DNA of 64,000 nucleotides from Sycobia sp. Sy_11 (Eukaryota; Arthropoda; Insecta; Hymenoptera; Epichrysomallidae): NCBI GenBank assembly GCA_018907035.1, contig JACCIC010000138.1, positions 22,501 to 86,500 of the forward strand, read 5' to 3'. Shown piece by piece: positions 39,051 to 50,819 of this stretch (position 1 is its first letter; each line of letters starts with the position of its first letter). The notes under the pieces were generated by a model. It saw only the letters and a program-made list of their open reading frames with translations, ran no database searches and was not told where the DNA came from. The position numbers and the translations under genes were made by a program.

Positions 39051-40306
39051 GTCGAACATCCCTATCCGCCTGATTCTTCCTCGAGCTGTCGTGTCCTTTT
39101 TTTTTTTGCATGTTCGAAAAAAAAAAACATGAAAAAAAAAACCCAACCTCGCATTACGCGTTTGCCGACGAGATCGCGCGCGAATCCGTGGCTGCCGAGA
39201 CGCGGCAGCTGTCGCGCGCTCCGCGCACGCGTATACCGTTCGCAAACTTCGAGCGCTTGTACGCGGATCGACGACGGGCCAAAGTCGCGGCATCGAGTAT
39301 CTCGCGGCGCTGGTCAATGACGCTCGAATGTCGAAACTGTACTTTTAACCTGGAGCACCGTCCGCCGGACGTCCGCGATGAAATTTGCAGAGGACTCGAG
39401 GAGTATTTGCGTTTCTTTTTTTTTTTTTTTTTTTTTTTTTTTGAATCTTCAGGATAGTTGTATTGAAGTCGATGAGGGTACATTGTTATTATCGCCAGAT
39501 TTATTCTGCAAAAGAACTATTTCAGAACGTTTAAGGGGAGATTAATTATATCGGTGCAAAAAGAAAAGTCGTCTTAATTGTATAATTGTGCATAATTAAC
39601 ATAAGTCTTTGATGTAATACTTTAAGAGGAAAAATAAATATTCTTATCTATATTACGTAAATACAATTGTGGATTTCCGTAATAATATTAGAAGGAATTC
39701 ATTGTATATAGCGTTATTATCTAGCTAATTAACAGAAAGTTAAATGAATAAAAAACTGACATTTCATTTCTGATTAACAAAAAGTTAGTACATTATACCA
39801 TAACAAGAAGAAATAATACAAACAATATTTATCCAGCTCTGCCGAGCATGACGATTATTAATTAAGAAGATTATAATTTGATTAACTAATCATTTACACG
39901 TATATTTGACTGATCGGTAAAAACAATTGTTTAAATTGATCTATTGAAAAAAGAAAAATTCAATAATTAACAATTCAAGGAAGTGATTTTGAATGTATTT
40001 AAAGCGACTTCTTAAGAAATATAAGCTTTATAATTTAAGATTATTATTTTCTTGGATTTTACAAGTTCGATTTTTCATCATACGCGTATTGTCGTCAACT
40101 GTATAACAAAAAAATATCTCTTTTTGAAGTGATTGTTTGTATAAAGTGATTTGTTGTATGAAAAATTAATGTCAAAGAAATATCGATGAAGCCATCGTGT
40201 TTTCTTTTTCTAACATTGGATTTATGTCTTTGTGTAAATGTTGTTCGGATACAGTCGAATGTAAACGAAAGCAAATAGTGCAAATTGTTCAATTTTTATA
40301 AATCAT
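39051..40306. other. CpG-rich patch then AT-rich flank of the defensin-like gene
   Basis: 39150-39400 is CGCG-dense and carries overlapping frames of 60-115 codons without a domain, bounded by A-runs near 39117 and a T-run at about 39415-39442. 39480-40306 is AT-rich with no signal. Confidence 0.5.
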
Positions 40307-40312
40307 TTTATT
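40307..40312 (-). terminator. Poly(A) signal of the defensin-like gene
   Basis: AATAAA on the minus strand, about 100 bases past the stop codon, with no earlier AATAAA. With the promoter at about 40930 it defines a compact transcription unit of about 650 bp. Confidence 0.55.
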
Positions 40313-40413
40313 GGATCGTTGGACAATTTTCAGATTTTGTCATTTTATAATCGCCAGGTCTGGAGATCGCGGCACGATCGGGCGAAATTGATGAAAACTG
40401 ACGGACGGCTTTA

Positions 40414-40866
40414 CTACGACCTCTTCGTTCTCTTACACTTGCAGGAATTCCCGTTGCAACTGCCGGTGTTGTATCCCTGCATTATGCAGTCGAGGGAACA
40501 GTCGCGGTTTTGGCAGGCTGTAAAGGATAATTTCCAATTAACGCAATGAGCTGATAAATCCAGATCGAAATGGTCCCTGTGTATATCCGATACGTGATCT
40601 AATTCGTAATTGTTTGTAATTTGTAGAAAAATTTTTTTTAGAAAAAAAAAATTCGATAATATACTTTCTTATTTTTAACGATTGCGCTCTTTAACCTCGT
40701 GATTAATTTTTGTCAAAAAAAAAAAAAAAAAAAAAAATAAGGAACTACGCGATATTTGACAACATACAATGTATAAATGTTGGATAATCCACAACTTACA
40801 AGCGAGCGTTTCCGAAAAGAAGGCGAACGCCACGATGAGCAGGAAGACGAGGTAGACGCACTTCAT
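40414..40866 (-). CDS. Small secreted cysteine-rich peptide, CS-alpha-beta (defensin/termicin-like) pattern, two exons
   Basis: Predicted secreted defence peptide; membrane disruption is the usual activity of this fold, ion-channel block an alternative. Exon 1 (40866-40800) encodes a 22-residue signal peptide (MKC, a hydrophobic core of V/L/F/I/A, then SETLA) and ends at T|GTAAGT. The 282-bp intron ends TTTACAG. Exon 2 (40517-40414) completes a Ser codon and encodes the mature part, ending at tandem TAG TAA. The joined frame is 56 codons plus stop; the mature peptide is about 34 residues (23-56). Cys 24, 29, 33, 43, 48 and 50 give C-x4-C-x3-C-x9-C-x4-C-x1-C. This contains the CxxxC and CxC pair of the fold and a GxC gamma-core at 41-43. 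The C-terminal tail is Lys/Arg-rich and the net charge about +4. The short first loop (x4) resembles termicin more than classical insect defensins (longer N-loop). A venom peptide is an alternative. No specific family member recognised. Confidence 0.8.
40518..40799 (-). other. Intron of the defensin-like gene (282 bp)
   Basis: Minus strand GTAAGTTGTG to ATCCTTTACAG, phase 1. It splits the gene exactly between the signal-peptide part and the cysteine-rich part, a usual arrangement for insect secreted peptides. It includes a T23 run (A on the plus strand, 40715-40738). Confidence 0.78.
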
Positions 40867-40925
40867 GGCTAGGCGAGATTTCGTGATTTTTTATTTTTCA
40901 ATTACCCTTGCGAAGCGAGCAAGTC

Positions 40926-40965
40926 GAACTGCACGTCCACGAGCCGAGGGACGAGCCTTTTTATA
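40926..40965 (-). promoter_or_regulatory. Core promoter of the defensin-like gene (TATA and initiator)
   Basis: On the minus strand TATAAAAA (40965-40958) lies in GC-rich sequence. GCAGTTCG follows with its A at about 40930, resembling the insect initiator CAGT, about 35 bp from the first T. This leaves a 5' UTR of about 64 bases and no upstream ATG before the start codon at 40866. Confidence 0.65.
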
Positions 40966-41007
40966 CGGCTCTCGGTTACGTCGCGTCTTCGCGATAATTA
41001 ATTAACG

Positions 41008-41018
41008 AGGAAAATCCA
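41008..41018 (-). promoter_or_regulatory. NF-kappaB/Rel-like site upstream of the defensin-like gene
   Basis: The gene strand reads TGGATTTTCCT, one mismatch from the kappaB form GGGATTTTCC, about 80 bp upstream of the predicted start of transcription. A GATA motif (GATAA, plus strand 40993-40997) is 11 bp away, closer to the TATA box. Rel and GATA sites close together are typical of immune-inducible insect promoters. Function is inferred. Confidence 0.45.
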
Positions 41019-41031
41019 ATGTTGCGTATAA

Positions 41032-41034
<3 letters not shown>

Positions 41035-41062
<28 letters not shown>
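41035..41062. repeat. (GT)n microsatellite just upstream of the defensin-like promoter
   Basis: About 13 GT units roughly 105-130 bp upstream of the predicted start of transcription, directly beyond the NF-kappaB-like site. Length changes here would alter promoter spacing. Confidence 0.85.
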
Positions 41063-41065
<3 letters not shown>

Positions 41066-41842
41066 CGCGTAGTCGCATGCTCGATTGATCTATTTGTGGA
41101 GGCGTACAGATAAGCGGTACTTCCCAAATCGCCAGCTCAAGCGTTATATCGATAAAATGTATTTTCCTCGGAAGATGGATTATGCAGATATTTCAATGAA
41201 AATATTAAATAACGTTTTTCCAGACTTTTTTTTCTACTTTCTTTCTCGAGGTGTTTTTATACTCCATCGTCTGTCAGAACAGTTGTTGTTTTTTTTTTTT
41301 TTATTTACTTTCGTTGCTTAAACACTTATTAGTATATAGAAACAAAAATTCGTAAAGACAATTTTCCGAATTGAAATTCAGCTTTTGCGAAACGCGATGC
41401 GTTGGCATTTTATAATTTTGCGCGTCCCGCCCTTGATAATATTAACAATATTAACAATGTGCAATCTAATTATAATCAGAAAAAATTCAAATTCGAGCAG
41501 CCATCGATGGTAAATTAGTTTAGTTGGTACGTTTAGTTATCTGGTATTGTAATTATTCAGCGATATTTTCGCAGATAATGCTTGTAGGAAGAAAATAAAT
41601 AGAGCTTTTATTGAACTCTCATATATACATATTTATTAAGACTAGAAAGCCATGTTAAATTACACATTCAAAATAACAAGTTGTATAATGAATGTATTTT
41701 TTTGTAAAACTATTTGAAACTATTTTTTGTAATCTAATTTTAACGGAAGAGATTCGCTCTGTTATCTAAGCAAAATAATGTGGTTTGATTAAATATACAA
41801 TTATAGCGTCATTTTTGGTTAGCTAAGAAAAAAGACGAGATG

Positions 41843-41919
<77 letters not shown>

Positions 41920-42453
41920 GAATGTGAGTATTTACAACAAAATAGAAAAAGAGAAAAAGAAAAATGTATATAAAACCGGGTATTCACACGCATTCGACGA
42001 AGTAGGTGAGTTTATCTGGAGCATCGGTGCTTCCCCCGATCCAGCTTGGCAAGCGATAACGGCAATGCGGCAAGATAAATGCTGCACGGGGCGCGGTTAT
42101 CGATATATAGATATTCTCACAGCGGATTTACAAATCTCCCTTCGTCCGAATCGAGGGGGTTGCGCGGAAGACGCGCCATTCGCCGATTGTCATTCGCTCA
42201 TTGCCAAATGCGGCGTGGAGTACCGACGCGTATTCTATATGGTCGATATTTAAGTATGACACTGCAAGTGTTCAAGGAAGAATCGTAATGATTTGTACCA
42301 AATCGCAGAGATCGTAGTTTTGGATTTTAGAACTAACGATGGGGTGAATGGAAATTGTTCGTTTAAAATTTCAGGAGAACTGTTATCGATCTGGGGTTGA
42401 ATAAATAACGTGCCCTCTCGCATATTGTCAAATCATCAAAATCTAGTAAGAAA

Positions 42454-42489
<36 letters not shown>

Positions 42490-42934
42490 ATTAAAAAATC
42501 CTTCCTATAGTTTTGTAACGTTTTCATTTTTTAAGTCTGTTACAACAAAGTATTAAACAGGTCTACTAAGTAAATCGAATTTATTTAATACGATACGTGT
42601 ATAAAAGAAAATATATTGCTAAGAGTAAAGAATAAATAGATCGGAATTTTAATTTATTATATATCCTGATTAAAATGCTTGCATAATGAATGAATCTTTA
42701 CAAGATATATTCGGCTCTTGGAAAATTATTCAGAAAATCAATTTTCATTTTTTCAAGGGTTATAACATAATTTACAAAATATCAGAAGAAATTCGTAAAT
42801 TCGTACTAAAATCACTATAATCAGATGCACGATAAGTTGAATACGAAATACAAGGAAATTCTAAAAAAAAAAAATTTAAATAAATAGCGCTACGAAAGTA
42901 AATTTCCCTTGACGGTATGACAGTAATTACACAC

Positions 42935-42967
<33 letters not shown>

Positions 42968-43250
42968 ATTTTCATTTCACTTTAAGGAAGATTTATATAT
43001 TTGAAATGATATAAATTTCTTAATAATACATTTCTTATAAAAGTCTTGTTCTTTTATAAGGTTCAAGACTTGCTTGTTTTTGTTTTTTTCTTTTACAAAA
43101 ACTTTTATCACTTTTCCAAGTGAGGACGTTGGACCCATAACAAGTCGTATATAGAGCTAGTGCTATACAGTGATTAAATTTTTTTTATATTCCAAATTAC
43201 TGACTTTATAACCTTTCCCGTCTTTCGCCCATTTTTTCAAATGTATTGCG

Positions 43251-43309
<59 letters not shown>

Positions 43310-44100
43310 CTTTGAAATAACATTGAAAATTATCAAAAATAGGTCTTATACTCATAATTTCTCTGAATATGCAGGTATAATTGTAATTTTCGAGTTTTTA
43401 CACCAATCCTCTATATTAAACTATGCACCGGGATTACATTTTTTACATTTCATTGTGAAAATAAATCAAATTTTATCTTTACGTACAGTTGGAAAAGATA
43501 AATTCTTAAAATTAGTTCGCGCGGTGTAGAATGTAGAAATTTTCCAAGTATGCCGATACATCGTTCTGTTATAATTTCCAAATGTCGCTTACGTAATTTT
43601 ATATTCTAACGTTCCACCTTCATGAAAATTGTCTTTCGGAATATAAAATAAATAATTGCGAATATTACTCTTCTGGACATTTTTAGTCAATTTAAATTTT
43701 ATTTGGTTGAAATTATCACAAATTTTTATTTTTGTATATGAGACAGACCAGCTCTAGCACGAGAAAAATATTCTCGGTTATCATGGAAAATTTTTCTTGA
43801 ATTTAACCAAGAAAATCATTTTTATGTGATTAAAAACGCATTTACTAGATATTGGAAGAGTTTAGTGAAATTAGATATATAGTTTTTTTTACATCTAGTG
43901 AATATCTACTTAATTTCTGAAAACAGTTTTTCGGTTTTCAATTCAGGAAAATATTTATCCGATAATTGAAAATATCGTTATCGCTATATAGATAATTAAC
44001 TTGTTTTTCGTTGAAAAAGCCGCGGTCTGCAGTTAAAAATGGAGAAAAAAAGTATATAAGAAAAGCAGTTTTAAAAATATACTATACATGACACCAGAAT
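41063..44100. repeat. AT-rich DNA with (TA)n and (CA)n
   Basis: (TA)n at about 41844-41917 (73 bp), 42457-42484 and 43255-43305; (CA)n at about 42936-42964; T-run near 41290. Apart from the doubtful frame at 41918-42253 no gene signal was seen. Confidence 0.7.
41918..42253 (+). other. 111-codon open frame, doubtful
   Basis: Starts directly after a 73-bp (TA)n block. The second half lies in a GC-richer patch and reads a protein-like sequence with five cysteines (DKCCTGRGYRY ... GGCAEDAPFADCHSLIAKCG). There is no recognised domain, promoter or poly(A) signal. It may be an exon of a larger gene or a chance frame in CpG-rich DNA. Confidence 0.18.
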
Positions 44101-44143
44101 TTCTGAATCGTTTCGTATGATAATAATAAGTTTTGCGAACAGG

Positions 44144-44182
<39 letters not shown>

Positions 44183-44538
44183 CGAACCTTATATAGTCTA
44201 ATGTCACGTTACATTAATATTTCCGCTGACTCCTCTATTCGTTTTCGAGCGAGCGCGCATTGTTTATTCAACCTTTTCGACCTTTTTCTCGCTCTCCTTC
44301 CTCGCCCCCCCCCACCCTCGCTGGTGCTTCATGACTTCTTTCTTCGGTATACTTTTTAATTTTGCGAAATGAGGGAGTGGGCGATAATGGGCGCAAAATA
44401 TAAACACGCCCGCGCGCATGCAAGTCAGTCTCGCGATCGTGTCTGTATATATACAAACATATATATATATATATATTTACGTGTGCATTCGCGTGCGTAT
44501 ATTATATAGAACCAACGTGCGGCGATCAAAAGAGGGTA

Positions 44539-44588
<50 letters not shown>

Positions 44589-45400
44589 GGCAGCCACGGG
44601 CGGACAGATGTGTGTACGGGGGCAGGTGTAGGTCGAGTTCGTGAGCGCGCGCGCGCGCGTGCCGACCAACCCCCCCCCTCCACCGGGCCCTGCACCATTC
44701 GAGACTATAATTTACTTGAAGAATGCTCCGAAACCGCCGCTCGAAACCCTGTGACGAGGGGAGGGAGGGGGTACGGAGAGCAGGGGGAGATAAGGGCCCG
44801 CCGACCTCGTGACCGACGGTAGAGTCGGGTGGGATGGGGGGGAGGGGAGGTTCGAATTGTCGCGATCGCGCGCGCTCGTTAACGCGCGCGGCGCGGACGC
44901 CCCGTGCCGGAAGCCCCCCTCCCCTCCCCCCGCCGCGCGCATCGGTGCCGTACGCGTAGAACTACACACGTACGCGCGCATCCGCGCAATACGTACGCGT
45001 AGAAGCGCGTCGCCGATTTTCCAATTCGACCTCTGCGGGGGGGGGTTCACGAGGTTGGAGGGCATCCGTCCCACCGCTCCTACCGCCGCACCCCACGGAC
45101 GCTGCGAGCAGCGGGGACACGAGGAGTTGGAAGAATTATCGATGGATATGAATTAGTCGATGTCTCGGAGAGAACGCGGGGGATAATGCCAGGATGGATC
45201 GGTATAGGGCATCGTCCAATGGATTTCCATTGGAGGGTTATAGATTTTTGCCATATGTATGTATATATGTGTGTGTGTGTGTGTGTAGATATGTATGTTA
45301 TGCAAGGAAATGATTCGGTGGCTCCGAGTTGAACGTTTCGCATTAATATGTAAAACTAACAAATAGGAAATAATCGATCCTTCAATAACGTCCGTATACT
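44101..45400. repeat. CpG-rich island with microsatellites
   Basis: (CT)n at about 44149-44178, (GA)n at 44542-44586 and (GT)n at about 45268-45286. 44590-45130 is very GC-rich with C- and G-runs. Frames on both strands are of low complexity. Confidence 0.65.
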
Positions 45401-47774
45401 TCTTATATAAGAATATATACAATCTGAAGAAATGCGTAGATTTTCGGTCATATACTAATCAATTACATGCGTTAGTATAGGTAGACAGTTGGTTTATATC
45501 GGTTCTGTGAAGTAAACTTAAACCTGCGTGTTTATACCTGCAAAATATGAAAAGCAACAATTTTAAGAATTTTCCCAATTAATTTAAAAATAATTTCACA
45601 CAACTCTCTTGGTTCACTCGAAAAATCTTTTTATCTTCTTTTGTCCGATATATATTATATTTTTATACAGTCGATTATTTTCAAATAAATAAATGCCAAG
45701 GTGATACTTTATACTATATTTTTGGAGCGATCATTCTATCTTTTGAACTTTTACGAGCAGTTTTTGTATGATTATAAGCTTAGAAAATCTATGTTTATGC
45801 AATTTTCATTCTACTGGTAACATTAAACCTCACGAAAAATATAAATTTTATCAAATGCACAAAATATTAAATGGTCCATTTTTGAGACCAAGCTTTAAAA
45901 GTTCAAGAAGAATAAAAAAAAAAAGATGTTCATCGGAAAAAAATGTGTAAATTCTATCCCGATTTCAAAGAGACTAAAGCCTAACTGATAAAAATAAAGT
46001 ATTTAGACACGACAGGATAAATGGATTTCGTTCGGATTATAAGGCAGACGAATGACAAAGGAGAAAAGAATTAGGAAAAAAAAATCTATTACTAGGACAT
46101 CATTTTGAATTGCTCGATACGATGAAAATTTTTATGTTCTAACGCAAAAACCGAAAAATATCGTCGTGCCATCGATTATTCGCGAAAGTCCTGTGCATTT
46201 ACGTTTCGAGGCTCCGGTCGCGACAGGAGCATTGGCAATGGCGACAGCTCGCTCTCTGGGACGCGTTCCATTGGCACACGCGTGCACGCGCCCATTACGT
46301 GGCGATTCTTTGGGACCGATGCGGCCTAAAGTCGAGCCAGAGCCGCGACGGCGACACTGGCCAATTGCACGTTCAGGCCGGAAGTCGGCCGGCCGCGTTT
46401 CTTTCCGCGCGAGGAAGATTAAAAAAAAAAATTATCACCACAGGGCTAGGCTAAAAGTTTAACGACCAGTAATTATAAATAAATAAATTTACAGAATTTC
46501 TGAAAAATGTAAGTGCAAGCTACTTGAGCTATCGTGTATGATACCCAGCCACGAATAGTATAGAGAACCTATACTTGAGATATTCCAATCCTCGTATTTT
46601 ATAAATTACAACAGCGAAAATTGTTAATTTTTAATTAAATAAACCAATAACAAAATTGGAATCTCAGGAAAGGACAGAAAAATGAATTACTTAAATGTAG
46701 TTCGGAATTTTTCTCCCTCGAAAGATCATCGGGTTAAATTTCTTTTAAATTTGATGCTTTTAAAATGCTATAGAGGTAAGGATAAAATATAAGATAAATT
46801 GGAATTAAAATTTTTATCAAAATGATAAAAGTATTTTTATATAAATTTTGCAAAAATTTAATTAAATTTCAGTATGAAATTATCTTATTTGACATCTTAT
46901 TGCGATAGAGAAATGTATAGTTACTCAATTTATCGCGTAAAAATAAAATGATATTTTTTATGTTGTTAGTTGAGCAACAGAGGAAATAAACTTGGGGATG
47001 AACTATAGGAAATAAACTACAGGAATTTTTCTATTCTATTTTTATCTTTGATTATATTCCAAAAATTTAACACACTGCCCAGTTCATATTTTTTATTGTA
47101 CCTTCCGAGGTATACTTATATTGATTATTCATGATTTCAAGTCATTTCAAATGATTTTAAAAAGATAGCAAACACGTCAGATGATTTACTACTCATTCGC
47201 TATCTTTAATTTAGATTACATTCTCTACTTTCGATTACATCCGCAAATTCGATTACTATGTAAGTATTCGATTCCTTAATTATCATAGCTGAGTTGCTTA
47301 ATTGAATAATGCGAGTAAAGGTAATAATTTCTCGCAATACTTAATGACTCAATTACTAAGCGCTAAATATAATTTATTTATAAAACAAATTGATCGCTTA
47401 ATCGTTTTTCTGTAAAAGACACTTTTCTCATTCCGTTCCTCCAGCAATATTTTCGATTAAATTAAAGCGCGCGAGTCGCGCTTATTCAGATTTATTCGCG
47501 GATCAATTTTTTCAGTCCTTCCAAACACATTTGCGGAGAAATAATAAAGCGGCTTCCGAAGTACACCAATGACTGATTCTTTACCGTGACGGCGGTCTCG
47601 ATCCTCGAAGTACACTGGCAAAGTGGAATCTCGACGAGTACAAGACTATAGTGATCGTCGCGGGAGTCGCGCTTTCTGAAAGTCCCGCGCTATGGTAAAA
47701 GCTCATACGTTTGACCAAGTTGCAAAAGGAGAGATTGCGTGGTTCGGCATCGGCGGCGGCACTGGGTCGCTTGG

Positions 47775-47831
<57 letters not shown>

Positions 47832-47930
47832 CTCTCTCCCTCTCGTTCGAATAATCATCATCCCGGCAAACGTCCTTAGTGATCCTTAATCACTTGTAAA
47901 AATCCCAGCCGCAGGCGCCTTTTTACCTCG

Positions 47931-47984
<54 letters not shown>

Positions 47985-48000
47985 CGGGTAGGCGAGGGAG
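45401..48000. other. AT-rich DNA with an isolated CpG-rich island at 46150-46420
   Basis: The island is sharply bounded, unique in sequence, and holds several CCAAT/ATTGG motifs (46232-46238, 46270-46275, 46358-46364), as in promoters. A 98-codon frame across it has no recognisable domain. (CT)n at about 47778-47834 and (TA)n at 47937-47980 lie further on. Confidence 0.45.
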
Positions 48001-48282
48001 TGTGTCAGGAGAAAAGCCGGGAGGGAGGAAGGGAGAGAGAGAGAGGGGCTTAGCAGCGGATTACACGCGGGTGCCGGCTGCTGTGTATGAAAAGTTTGCT
48101 TGGCGCGGACAGGCCCCGGTTATATATGTATGTGGATATATACAAATGCGAATGGAGCAATATATAGAGAGCTTATTAGGAAACAAAACAAATAAGGCGC
48201 GCGATTCGAATGTATAGACGCGTCTCCACGTCCCGATGTGTACGCCATATAAGTGGAGCGAATCCGTATATGTAGATGTATG

Positions 48283-48326
<44 letters not shown>

Positions 48327-48852
48327 CATAGGGGTAAGCTGCCTGCATAAATACCCGGCAGGCTTTTGGCAACGGCGCTCGCCCGTGCACCAGTATAATT
48401 GTAGAATCTGACGCGCGCAACCCGACTAATGGGCCTCGTGATTTTACATTTGTCCCAGCCGGGCGAATCTTTGACGGTTGGCTGCATCCGGTCGAGAATC
48501 GCGTCTACATGAATATATACACGCATACACAGACACACCGCCGATTGGCTTGGACAATTTGCCGTATACGAGAGCGGAAAAGGGAATTTCTGCCCGATTA
48601 TTTTCGAAATCCGCGAATATTACGGAATATTATGACCAATTATCATGTCCGACATATAAATTGTTATTATTATTTTTTTTATTGATACGAAAAAATTAAG
48701 CTATTAGATACTTGGTCAAGGTTTCGCAGAATACTGCGAGGCATTAGCTTTTACGATACCAGATTGGTAATCGTCTAGAGAGGTGTCTAACGATTTATTA
48801 GTCTTGTTATAAAATAAGAAAAACAACGTTTATTGAAATTAATATAATATTC
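48001..48852. other. Intergenic DNA
   Basis: (TA)n at about 48286-48323. Moderately GC-rich without supported genes. Confidence 0.6.
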
Positions 48853-48858
48853 TTTATT
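48853..48858 (-). terminator. Poly(A) signal AATAAA after the candidate exon at 48991-49144
   Basis: AATAAA on the minus strand in an AT-rich stretch; it supports the candidate terminal exon by position only. Confidence 0.25.
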
Positions 48859-48990
48859 TAAATAAGTATAATTGTTTTTCTTTACACGAAATCAGGAAAC
48901 ACTAATGTTAAACTAATGAATCTAAAAAACTTTATATATATGTAATGGAATATAAAAGTGAAATAATAATACAAGTTTTGTCGCTAATGT

Positions 48991-49144
48991 TCACTGCTCA
49001 GTGGTTCCGCACGAAGTGAAGAATACGCAGAGATTTACTCTGCTCCAAGCAACGGTTGCAGATCGTGTGCAATTAAGTCTGGTGTCAGGCAGCTGTCCTT
49101 CATACCTGCACATTAATCCGCTACCAGATTTGTATACTATTCGT
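48991..49144 (-). other. Possible terminal exon of an unidentified minus-strand gene
   Basis: Minus strand: ACGTATTTCAG, then 154 bases ending at TGA (48991-48993), with AATAAA at 48853-48858, about 130 bases on. After one leading base the peptide includes GLMCRYEGQLPDTRLNCTRS and ends CVFFTSCGTTEQ; four cysteines are spaced C-x12-C-x13-C-x5-C. The same frame is open to an ATG at 49197 without splicing, so an intronless 68-residue frame is another reading. No family recognised. Confidence 0.25.
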
Positions 49145-49197
49145 CTGAAATACGTATATCGTTGTCCCAATAGCATTTTCACAACAATTAGTAACAC

Positions 49198-50778
49198 ATT
49201 ATTTTATAAGGATGTGTAAAGCTAACGATTCCCGCAACACCTTCGTCTTGTAAATATACATCTAAGATGTGCACAAGCAACCCACGGGATGTTTTTTTCT
49301 TTGATTTTTTTTTTTTTTTTTTTTACCAAAATTGCGAAAAAATCGAGTTTGCGCACGCCCGCGGTGAACAGATCTACGTTTTCTCGAACTTCCGCGCAGA
49401 ATCGGCCGAGAATGCGGTAAAAGAGGATGTACGGGTACTTGGCGTGACGATTTACGCCTAGACGTAGTGCGAATGAATAATCTCACGGGGTAGAAATTTA
49501 CTTGAGACGCTGTAGCGTTTAAAAGATGTCGCGTAACGCGAGGGCGGCTAAATTATTTTCAAGTCGCGCTTCGGAGCTCAGGATGATGTATGAGATAAAT
49601 TTTTTCCCCAGATTATGATAATTAATTCAGAGTCGTCCATCTAGTCGATTTCAAATGTTGGATATGAATTATTATATACTTTCACTTTTCGGTCCATTGT
49701 AAATACAATTTCATCGAACAATTATTCACAGTTCCCATTAGAGAAGCTGTAATATTAAACGATTATTGAAAATATGTGAAGCACTGAGAGTCTGAAAAAA
49801 ATTACTGGATATGATTAAGTCTAAAAATACTGGATATAATTAAGTTGGGCACATAATTACATTATATTCGTTAGCCTTGATGATCTGCAGAGATATTTCA
49901 AATACCCGTGTAGAGTTTTAAAGATTTATTTATTTTTATTCTTCGATAGATTGGGATAAAACATTCTTCAACAGATTCACAATACAAAGGCAAATACTGA
50001 AGTAGCGATGCAAAAACTAATTAATTAGACGGTACGTATATGATTTATACGGTTAAGCAATCCATGATAGGCGAGCTGAGCGTGGTCTTATAACGACTAC
50101 GTCCTGGCATTGTACTTTCAAGAAGCGTGTTTTTATCACTATTTTTTGACAAATTTTTACAAAATACACGATGATATCATAGATTTGCCGCTAATACTGT
50201 CTTTTCTTCCCCAACAAAAACGATACTCTTCCGCATGTAAAATTAAAATAATTCATCTGGAAATTCAATATTTTTCACTGAATTACATTTTATCAATGGC
50301 AAGAAAATGGCTTATAATCCCGTGTGCTGTACATCTGCTCCGGGTCTTGGGCACGCGCATCAATTAAATATCTCGATCGTTCCTTTAAAACGTTCTGTAT
50401 TATACGAATTTAAGCAAAAACGAGACGAAAGCCAAAAGAAAACAAAAAAAAAAAAAAAAACAACAACAAACTTTAACGACAACCGCAAAAAATTTCTCCT
50501 CCCTACGGCGGAACGATCGGCGTCGTAAAACTGCAAGAATACAAAACGACCGCGCCCGCGCGGAGCGCCGGAGCAGAAAAGCAAAAATATGTCGTTATCC
50601 CACTTTCGACGAGCCTGTCGGTCGTTGCGTTCGCGCATATATATATATGGGTATATACACAAAAGAAAATATCGCTTTCGCTCGAGTCTACACTAAACTG
50701 GATTTACGGCGATGCGGAGGTTTTTCCCGATCGCCTCCGATTCGAAAACAGAAATCTGTGCATAGGCGGAAGTTCCAG

Positions 50779-50819
<41 letters not shown>

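Noticed and set aside
39110..39457. 115-codon frame (ADEIARESVAAE...) in a CpG-rich patch
   Set aside because: Looked protein-like, but begins and ends in A/T runs, has no splice or promoter support, and the opposite strand is equally open.
40319..40549. 76-codon plus-strand frame
   Set aside because: It is the antisense shadow of exon 2 of the defensin-like gene, which explains its better-than-random composition.
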